Shown: positions 6,280 to 10,992 of the stretch, piece after piece | Layout: every line of letters begins with the position of its first letter | How positions within the stretch are numbered: position 1 is the stretch's first letter | NCBI GenBank assembly: GCA_003387805.1 | Contig: QGSR01000037.1 | Span: forward strand, 1-10,992 | DNA from: Bacillota bacterium | Lineage (GTDB): Bacteria > Bacillota > Limnochordia > Limnochordales > ZCTH02-B6 | Reading direction: 5' to 3' | Length of the DNA: 10,992 bases | Program-made: the position numbers and the translations under genes | Notes under the pieces: generated by a model | What the model was told of the DNA's origin: nothing | Database searches by the model: none | What the model saw: only the letters and a program-made list of their open reading frames with translations

Positions 6280-7469
6280 GCGCCCACATAGGCCGGCGCC
6301 GGCTCGACGTGCAGCGTTTCCACGTTCTCCAGCGCCTGCTGCACCAGCTCTTCCACGGCCATGGCCCGCTCCGCCGCCTCCACCGCCGCCAGGGACGGTC
6401 GCGTCGCGGGCCGCTCGGGCACGAAAATCGTGCAGCAGTCCTCATAGGGCAAAATCGAAATGTCGTACGTATGAATGCGCTGGGCCCGCTGGATGATCTC
6501 GTGCTTGTCGAAACCGACCAGAGGCCTTAGAATCGGCATGTTCGTCACCGCGTTGATGGCCGCCATGCTCTCCAGCGTCTGGCTGGCCACCTGGCCCACG
6601 CTCTCGCCCGTCACCAGGGCCATCGCGTCCAGCCTGCGGGCCAGCCGCTCCCCGATGCGCAGCATGAAGCGGCGCATCACCGTAATCCCCAGCTCCTGTG
6701 GAACGTGCCGGTGAATTTCCTTTTGCACCTCGGTGAAATGCACCACGTGCAGCGGAACCGGGGCCGGGCTCCACCGGGCCAGGACGCGGCAAAGGTCGAT
6801 GACTTTTTGCTTGGACCGCTCGCTGGTGAACGGCGGGCTGTGGTAGTGCACCGCGTGCAGCTCGATGCCCCGCTTCATGGCCATCCAGCCCGCGACGGGG
6901 CTGTCGATGCCGCCGGAGAGGAGCAGCAGGGCGCGGCTGCTGGCGCCCACGGGCAGTCCGCCCGGGCCGTCCACCTGGTCCGCGTACACGTAGGCCGCGT
7001 GCTCCCGCACTTCCACCGTCACGGTGACGTCCGGGTCCGTCAGCTGTACCGTGAGATGGGGCACGTGCCGCAGCACGTAGGCGCCCACCAGATGGTTGAG
7101 CTCCTGGGAGGTGTGCGGAAACCGCTTGTACGCACGCCGCGCGCTGACGCGGAACGTGCGGGGCGGATCGCCTTCCGCGCGCACCAGCATCGCGGCGGCC
7201 TCCCGGATGGCTTCCAAATCCAGCGGCACCCGCAGGGCGGGATTGACGGCCACGATGCCGAACACGCGCTGCAGCCTTTCCAGCGCCTCTCCGGTCCGGC
7301 CTTCGTCCTCCAAGCGGACGAAGATGCGCCCGTATTCCCGGTTTACTTTCGCGCCTTCGATGTCCGCCAGCGCGGCCCGCATGTTGTCAGCCAGCTTCTC
7401 TTCGAATACGTGGCGATTGCGGCCTTTCAGCCCGATCTCTCCGTAGCGGACGAGCAGCAGTCGCTCCAC
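6276..7469 (-). CDS. thiI: tRNA 4-thiouridine synthase ThiI (short, no rhodanese domain)
   Basis: ThiI adenylates U8 of tRNA and replaces its oxygen with sulfur to give 4-thiouridine; in many bacteria it also takes part in sulfur transfer for thiamine thiazole. From the GTG chosen here the protein is 397 aa. LLLVRYGEIGLKGRNR (4-19) is the canonical ThiI opening, a THUMP RNA-binding region follows at about 60-165, and the PP-loop ATP site is SGGIDSPVAGW (185-195). GESVGQVASQT (288-298) is the family motif. EDCCTIFVPERPATRP (343-358), with Cys345/346, closes the catalytic domain. No rhodanese domain follows, as in Bacillus ThiI. The frame extends to a TTG at 7493, but GGAGGG (7478-7483) sits 8 bp before the GTG at 7469 and that start matches the family. 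It follows the desulfurase gene by 33 bp, so one transcript is likely. Confidence 0.95.
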   Translation of the reverse strand: MERLLLVRYGEIGLKGRNRHVFEEKLADNMRAALADIEGAKVNREYGRIFVRLEDEGRTGEALERLQRVFGIVAVNPALRVPLDLEAIREAAAMLVRAEGDPPRTFRVSARRAYKRFPHTSQELNHLVGAYVLRHVPHLTVQLTDPDVTVTVEVREHAAYVYADQVDGPGGLPVGASSRALLLLSGGIDSPVAGWMAMKRGIELHAVHYHSPPFTSERSKQKVIDLCRVLARWSPAPVPLHVVHFTEVQKEIHRHVPQELGITVMRRFMLRIGERLARRLDAMALVTGESVGQVASQTLESMAAINAVTNMPILRPLVGFDKHEIIQRAQRIHTYDISILPYEDCCTIFVPERPATRPSLAAVEAAERAMAVEELVQQALENVETLHVEPAPAYVGA

Positions 7470-7477
7470 GGCTCCAT

Positions 7478-7483
7478 CCCTCC
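7478..7483 (-). promoter_or_regulatory. Ribosome binding site that fixes the thiI start
   Basis: GGAGGG on the minus strand is 8 bp upstream of the GTG at 7469-7467. The upstream TTG at 7493 has no comparable site, so the shorter ThiI is preferred. Confidence 0.75.
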
Positions 7484-7502
7484 GACACCTCAAAAACGAA
7501 TG

Positions 7503-8666
7503 TCAAAACACGGCGAACTCCCGCAGCTCGTGCGCCACGGCGGCGATGCGGGCGGCCGCCTCCGTCACGTCCTCTTCGGTGGTCGCGGCCGACAGGCTCA
7601 GCCGCAGCGTGCCGTCGGCCCGCCGGTCGTCCAGTCCCATGGCCTTCAGCACCCGGGCGCCCGTGCGGCGGCGGGACGAGCACGCCGAGCCGGTGGACAC
7701 GTACACGCCCCGCTGGGCCAGCGCGTGCACCAGCACTTCGCCCTTCAAGCCCGGAAAAGACACGCTCAAAATGTGGGGCGCCGTCAGCTCCGGGTCCGCC
7801 GGCCCGTTGCGCAGGGCGAAGGGCGCCGCCTCCGAGATGCGCTCCCACAACAGCTCTTTCAGCGCCCGCATGCGCGCCGCCGCCTGGTCCATCCGCGTCA
7901 TGGTTTCCGCCAGCGCCGCGCCGAAGCCGGCGATGCCCGGCACGTTTTCCGTGCCGCTGCGCAGCCCTTTCTCCTGGGTGCCCGCGCCGAACAGCGGCTT
8001 CACCCGCACGCCGCTGCGCACGAACAAGGCGCCGATTCCTTTCGGCCCGTGAATTTTGTGCCCGCTGACCGTCAGCAGATCCACCGGCACTTGGTCCAGC
8101 CGGACGGGCACCTTGCCCAGAGCCTGCACCGCGTCCACGTGCAGCCACACGTCAGGCCGGGCCCGCTTGACCGCCGCGGCGATGTCCGCCACGGGATGCA
8201 GCGCGCCCGTTTCGTTGTTGACCCACATAAGCGTCACGAGGCCCGTGTCGTCCCGCAGCGCGTCCAGCACGGCCTCCGGGCTGACGCGGCCCGCCTCGTC
8301 CACGGGCAGGTAGGTGACGGAGAAGCCCTCCTCCTCCAGCGCCTCGCACGCGTTGAACACCGACGGATGCTCGGTCATGCCGGTGACGATGTGGCGGTAG
8401 CGCCCGGCGCGCGCCCGGGCCGCGCCCTTGACGGCCAGCGCGTTGGCCTCCGTGCCGCCCGAGGTGAAGACGATCTCGTCCGGGCGGGCCCGGAGCGCGG
8501 CCGCCAGCCGCTGCCGGGCCTCGGTCACGACGCGCTCGGCCTCCAGCCCTTTCGTATGCACCGACGATGGATTGCCCCAGGCGGTGGCCAGCGCGTGGTG
8601 GACCGCGTCGATGACCGGCGCCGACGGCGGCGTCGTCGCGGCGTTGTCCAGATAAATTTCCGCCAT
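7503..8666 (-). CDS. nifZ: Cysteine desulfurase, NifS/IscS family (NifZ-like)
   Basis: This pyridoxal-phosphate enzyme removes sulfur from L-cysteine as a protein-bound persulfide. It is 387 aa from ATG. Family landmarks: YLDNAATTP (5-13), GNPSSVH (31-37), FTSGGTEANALAVKG (67-81), His100 in TEHPSV, Asp178 in HVDAVQA, the PLP-binding Lys204 in SGHKIHGPKG, GGxQE-like GAGTQEKGLRSGTE (227-240), and catalytic Cys329 in STGSACSSRRR. LRLSLS (354-359) is near the end. The position directly before thiI mirrors Bacillus nifZ-thiI, where the desulfurase feeds ThiI, so that role is inferred; a general iron-sulfur cluster role cannot be excluded. A GTG at 8675 lies inside the ribosome site GGGAGGTG (8673-8680), so the ATG at 8666, 6 bp downstream of it, is the start. 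Confidence 0.93.
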   Translation of the reverse strand: MAEIYLDNAATTPPSAPVIDAVHHALATAWGNPSSVHTKGLEAERVVTEARQRLAAALRARPDEIVFTSGGTEANALAVKGAARARAGRYRHIVTGMTEHPSVFNACEALEEEGFSVTYLPVDEAGRVSPEAVLDALRDDTGLVTLMWVNNETGALHPVADIAAAVKRARPDVWLHVDAVQALGKVPVRLDQVPVDLLTVSGHKIHGPKGIGALFVRSGVRVKPLFGAGTQEKGLRSGTENVPGIAGFGAALAETMTRMDQAAARMRALKELLWERISEAAPFALRNGPADPELTAPHILSVSFPGLKGEVLVHALAQRGVYVSTGSACSSRRRTGARVLKAMGLDDRRADGTLRLSLSAATTEEDVTEAAARIAAVAHELREFAVF

Positions 8667-8672
8667 GGCGCG

Positions 8673-8680
8673 CACCTCCC
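8673..8680 (-). promoter_or_regulatory. Ribosome binding site of the desulfurase gene
   Basis: GGGAGGTG on the minus strand lies 6 bp before the ATG at 8666. It contains the GTG at 8675-8673, which therefore cannot be a well-spaced start. Confidence 0.75.
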
Positions 8681-8687
8681 GGCTTTC

Positions 8688-8696
8688 AGTATATCA
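8688..8696 (-). promoter_or_regulatory. Extended -10 promoter of the desulfurase-thiI unit
   Basis: The minus strand reads TGATATACT: TG, one spacer base, then TATACT (5 of 6 matches to TATAAT), the extended -10 form that tolerates a poor -35. The region 17 bp upstream (CGTTCC) lies in the preceding terminator stem and is not a good -35. Transcription would begin about 7 bp downstream, leaving a leader of roughly 15 bases that just includes the ribosome site. Confidence 0.6.
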
Positions 8697-8722
8697 AAAG
8701 GGGCGTTCCAGGAACGCCCCTT
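8696..8722 (-). terminator. Intrinsic terminator after the SLH protein gene
   Basis: AAGGGGCGTTCC and GGAACGCCCCTT are perfect 12-bp complements around one central base (8710); the realistic fold is a 10-bp GC-rich stem with a 5-base loop. On the minus strand it is followed by TTTT (8699-8696, partly stem). It lies 40 bp beyond the stop at 8763 and so ends the cohesin/SLH transcript. The short T-tract merges with the next promoter's TG element, so some read-through is possible. Confidence 0.8.
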
Positions 8723-8762
8723 CCGTGAACTCTGCGTTCGGCGAAGACTGACGCGGCGCCGC

Positions 8763-10310
8763 TCAGCGGGCGAAGCCCAGCACGATGGCCAAAATCGCCG
8801 CGCCGATGCCGATGGTGCCCATATTGCGGGCGCTCTGCAGCTCCTCTTCGGTCTTGACCCGGTAGCTGCTGAACTCGGCCTGCAGCTCCTCCAGCTGGCG
8901 CGTCAGCTGCCGCTCCCGCGCGAGCTGCAGCGCCAGCTGCTCCTCCAGCTGCTGCCGCACCCGCTCGGCCAGGGCGTTGATCTGATCCTCGCTGGTGCCG
9001 AGGACGCCCTGCAGGAGCCGCAGCTCCTCGGCCACCGCGTCCAGGTCCGCCCGCATGCGCCCGTGCTCGGCGTCCAGCCGCGCGCTGAGCGCGTCCACGT
9101 CGCTGCGCAGCGCGGCCGTCTCGGACATGACGTCCATGACCGCGTCGGTCAGCACCGCCGTGTGCCGTTCCACCACCCGCAGGTTGTTCTGCACTTCCTC
9201 CAGCGAGCCGCTGAGCATGGAGATCATGGCCCGCAGCTCGGCCACGCTGTTGCCCAGGTCGGCCGCGGACTCCTCCTCCACCCGGGCGATCCAGGACGAC
9301 AGCTCCTCCACCTGCTGCTCCAGCCGCTGGGTCACGGCGTCCAGGCGCTCCGTCTCGCCGCGGACGGCCTCGATGGCCTGCGAGAAGCCTTGGGCCTGCT
9401 GGTCCAGCTCCGCGCGGTACTCGGTGCTCAGCACGACGCCCAAATCTTCCAAAGCCGCCCCCAGCTCCGCCGTCATCCCGCGCACCGAGGCCAGCTCCGC
9501 GGCCAGCTCGTCCATCCGCCGGGTGTGGCGCTCGTCCAGCTGGGACATCTGCAAAAACGCGGCCGCCTGCTGCTCGGCCAGCTGGTTGCTGAGCCGGCGC
9601 TCCACGTCGGCCAGCGCGGGCAGCACCTCGTCGTCCAGACGCGCATGCAGCGCCGCGAACATGGCCGCGGTCTCGGCCGCCTCCTGATCGAGACGGAGGC
9701 TGACGGCCTCGGAGTGCTCGCCCAGCACCGTGACGACGGAGTTGTACAGCTCGTCCATGGCCGCTTGCAGCTGGGCCTGTACTTGCGCGAACCGATCCCG
9801 GAGCGCCGCCAGCTCCCCGTCGTGCCCGTCCAGGCGCTGATCCCGCTGCGCGCCCGCGGCCTCCATGGCCTGCAGCTCGGCGTCGACGGCTTCCAGCGCA
9901 AACAAAATGTTGTTCAGCTGCTCGTCAATGACCGCGATCTGCCGCTGCGTCTGCGCGTGGGCCTCCTCCAGCTCTTGCCGGGCCGCGTGCCACTCCACCA
10001 GCTCCGCCCGGAACTCGCCCTCCAGGCGCCGCAGCATCTCCACGTCGGCCGCGGTGCCGATCTGCACCCGGCCGGCCTCGATGTCCTCCAGCAGCCGCGC
10101 GATGAGGCCCGCCAGGGCGTAGCGGCTCACCGGGTCGTCGCCGTGGAACAGGCCGTCGGCCTCCGCATCCAGGTATCCGCGCTCCAAAAGCGTTCGCACC
10201 GCGTCATACGCCCAGTGGCCCGGGGGCACGTCGGGCGCCTGCGCCAGCGCGCCGCCGGAGACGAACATCAGCAGCAGCAGCGCCAGCCAGCCTTTGCGAA
10301 TCAGTTTCAC
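8763..10310 (-). CDS. Exported SLH-domain rod protein with long coiled coil and C-terminal membrane helix
   Basis: The 515-aa protein has four visible parts. (a) A signal peptide: KLIRK, hydrophobic LALLLLMFVSGG, probable cleavage after ALA at 21-23. (b) One SLH domain at about 26-79, with the recognisable DVPPGHWAYDAV and SRYALAGLIARLLE ends; SLH domains bind cell-wall polymers. (c) About 400 residues (85-490) rich in Glu, Gln, Leu, Arg and Ala, with heptad-like spacing and almost no Pro, predicting a long coiled-coil rod. (d) A C-terminal hydrophobic segment, GTIGIGAAILAIVLGF, ending in Arg. This order matches Thermotoga Omp-alpha, a spacer between wall and outer membrane; I infer a similar envelope role. 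The frame extends upstream to 10631, but GGAGGA (10319-10324) 8 bp before the GTG at 10310 and the signal peptide set the start. It follows the cohesin-like gene by 44 bp. Confidence 0.88.
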   Translation of the reverse strand: MKLIRKGWLALLLLMFVSGGALAQAPDVPPGHWAYDAVRTLLERGYLDAEADGLFHGDDPVSRYALAGLIARLLEDIEAGRVQIGTAADVEMLRRLEGEFRAELVEWHAARQELEEAHAQTQRQIAVIDEQLNNILFALEAVDAELQAMEAAGAQRDQRLDGHDGELAALRDRFAQVQAQLQAAMDELYNSVVTVLGEHSEAVSLRLDQEAAETAAMFAALHARLDDEVLPALADVERRLSNQLAEQQAAAFLQMSQLDERHTRRMDELAAELASVRGMTAELGAALEDLGVVLSTEYRAELDQQAQGFSQAIEAVRGETERLDAVTQRLEQQVEELSSWIARVEEESAADLGNSVAELRAMISMLSGSLEEVQNNLRVVERHTAVLTDAVMDVMSETAALRSDVDALSARLDAEHGRMRADLDAVAEELRLLQGVLGTSEDQINALAERVRQQLEEQLALQLARERQLTRQLEELQAEFSSYRVKTEEELQSARNMGTIGIGAAILAIVLGFAR

Positions 10311-10318
10311 GCCGTCTC

Positions 10319-10324
10319 TCCTCC
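10319..10324 (-). promoter_or_regulatory. Ribosome binding site that fixes the SLH protein start
   Basis: GGAGGA on the minus strand is 8 bp upstream of the GTG at 10310-10308, and a signal peptide begins exactly there. Upstream in-frame codons overlap the preceding gene and encode an Arg/Gly-rich shadow sequence. Confidence 0.75.
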
Positions 10325-10354
10325 ATCTTCGAAAAGCTGCTCCGTCAGGACGCG

Positions 10355-10992
10355 TCACGGCGCGTCGCCTCGGACGACGATGGTCGCGCTTTCGGTGACG
10401 ACGTCCACCGCGGTGCCGTCGTCGCGCGCGATGAACGCCGCCTGCGCGTCCGGCGCCAAAAACGGGTGGTCCCCCACCGTCACCAGCCGCAGCGACGTGG
10501 TGCCCGGCGCCACGGCCCGGAACCGCACCGCGGCCAGGGTGTCGGTGAGCTGCAGCGCCGATCCCGCGGCGCCCCGGCTGCCCGCGATGCGGACGACGCC
10601 CCGCTGGTTGTCGACCACAGGCGTCAGCCACTGCAGCGGCACCTGCCGGCCCGTCACGGGATCAGCCAGGACGAAGGCCCGGCCCCGGTCCACGCCCAGG
10701 CGCCCGCCCAGCACCTGCAGCACTTCCGGGTCGAAGTGCAGCTCCAGCGCCGCGCCGTAAAAGTCGCGCACGTTCTCCGCGTGGATGTACACGGTGAACA
10801 GCTCCCCGGGCGCCAGCTCCGCCCGCCTGGCCCCTTCGTCGCCGACGGTGACCCGCACCGCCGCGTCCAGCAGCGGCACCGCGACGAAGGCCGTGGGCAT
10901 GCGCCCGATGGCCGCGTTGCTGGAGCTGAGCCGCAGCGTCACGGGCAAGTTGCCCACCACGCCCGTCGGCACCAAATGCCATGTCACGTCCA
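10355..10992 (-). CDS. Cohesin-like domain surface protein, 5' end cut by the window
   Basis: At least 210 residues up to a TGA at 10357-10355. The frame stays open to the edge; a GTG at 10987 is in frame, but only 5 bases precede it, so the real start is probably outside. Numbered from that GTG, the last ~165 residues (about 43-207) look like a cohesin/Ig-like beta-sandwich: VRVTV, then ELAPGELFTVYIHAENV (57-73), DFYGAALELHFDPEVLQVL (75-93), VRFRAVAPGTTSLRL (154-168). Gly-x-x-Phe-x-Val and Tyr-Gly-Ala followed by Phe-Asp-Pro-x-Val-Leu are the usual cohesin signature. The preceding segment (1-40, VTLRLSSSNAAIGR) may end another extracellular domain. Cohesins bind dockerin modules in cellulosomes, but many occur in non-cellulosomal surface proteins; no dockerin is visible here. 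It ends 44 bp before the SLH gene, probably in one operon. Confidence 0.75.
   Translation of the reverse strand, partial: DVTWHLVPTGVVGNLPVTLRLSSSNAAIGRMPTAFVAVPLLDAAVRVTVGDEGARRAELAPGELFTVYIHAENVRDFYGAALELHFDPEVLQVLGGRLGVDRGRAFVLADPVTGRQVPLQWLTPVVDNQRGVVRIAGSRGAAGSALQLTDTLAAVRFRAVAPGTTSLRLVTVGDHPFLAPDAQAAFIARDDGTAVDVVTESATIVVRGDAP

Noticed and set aside
6092..6496. A plus-strand frame starting with ATG at 6092, with GGAG 8 bp upstream
   Set aside because: The spacing is acceptable, but codons lack the G/C third-position bias, the product is Cys/Arg/Pro-rich with no pattern, and it runs far into thiI antisense. The small frame at 6154 fits better.
7491..7502. TTTTTG run between the desulfurase and thiI as a terminator
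   Set aside because: No stable stem precedes the run, and the two genes are only 33 bp apart and functionally linked.
7484..7507. TTGACA-like sequence at the end of the desulfurase gene as a separate thiI promoter
   Set aside because: The sequence 17 bp downstream is the GGAGGG ribosome site, not a -10 box, so no complete promoter is present.
10269..10282. CAG trinucleotide repeat
   Set aside because: It is only about four units long and encodes the Leu run of the signal peptide; no sign of a contingency locus.
10311..10631. N-terminal extension of the SLH protein to 10631
   Set aside because: It overlaps the cohesin-like gene in another frame and gives an Arg/Gly-rich sequence; the signal peptide and ribosome site place the start at 10310.
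6705..10760. A 1351-codon open frame on the plus strand across thiI, the desulfurase, the SLH gene and part of the cohesin gene
   Set aside because: Same artefact: it crosses four genes with clear homology on the other strand, plus their promoter and terminator, and its translation is low-complexity His/Gln/Arg-rich.

Overview
The window is GC-rich (about two thirds G+C by eye) and almost fully coding. Seven of the eight genes I accept are on the minus strand. The gene content fits a high-GC Firmicutes-type bacterium, perhaps a Limnochordia/Symbiobacterium-like lineage: miaB-mutS-mutL order, a MutL with endonuclease motifs instead of a MutH/Dam system, a MutS clamp-binding QLNLF tail, a short ThiI without rhodanese domain next to its own cysteine desulfurase (as in Bacillus nifZ-thiI), and SLH and cohesin-type surface proteins. 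The lineage is an inference, not a match.

Layout, read in transcription order from the right. (1) 10992-8763: a cohesin-like secreted/surface protein, cut by the window edge, followed 44 bp later by a signal-peptide + SLH + long coiled coil + C-terminal membrane-helix protein. A strong hairpin terminator (8698-8722) ends this unit. (2) 8666-6276: cysteine desulfurase (nifZ-like) and thiI, driven by an extended -10 promoter that starts immediately after the terminator's T-tract. Together they should supply sulfur for 4-thiouridine in tRNA and possibly for the thiamine thiazole. (3) 6154-6279, plus strand: an unannotated 39-41 aa single-helix membrane protein that converges on thiI so exactly that both stop codons lie in one CTAG. 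(4) 6065-2: a near-consensus promoter (TTGCCG-17 bp-TACAAT) drives miaB-mutS-mutL, for tRNA ms2i6A37 formation and DNA mismatch repair. mutS starts 3 bp after the miaB stop.

Points deserving attention: a rod-shaped envelope protein built like Thermotoga Omp-alpha beside a cohesin protein; the hidden small membrane protein; a MutL whose usually conserved CPHGRP metal-site motif reads CPPGRP; a 20-bp perfect palindrome inside mutL; and compact regulatory junctions where a terminator abuts a promoter and where a palindrome overlaps a -10 box. Several start codons are reassigned here from the longest reading frame to the one supported by a ribosome binding site. I see no tRNA, rRNA, CRISPR array, insertion sequence or phage gene. 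No intergenic stretch exceeds about 160 bp. I found no clearly new multi-gene system; the surface-protein pair is the nearest candidate.
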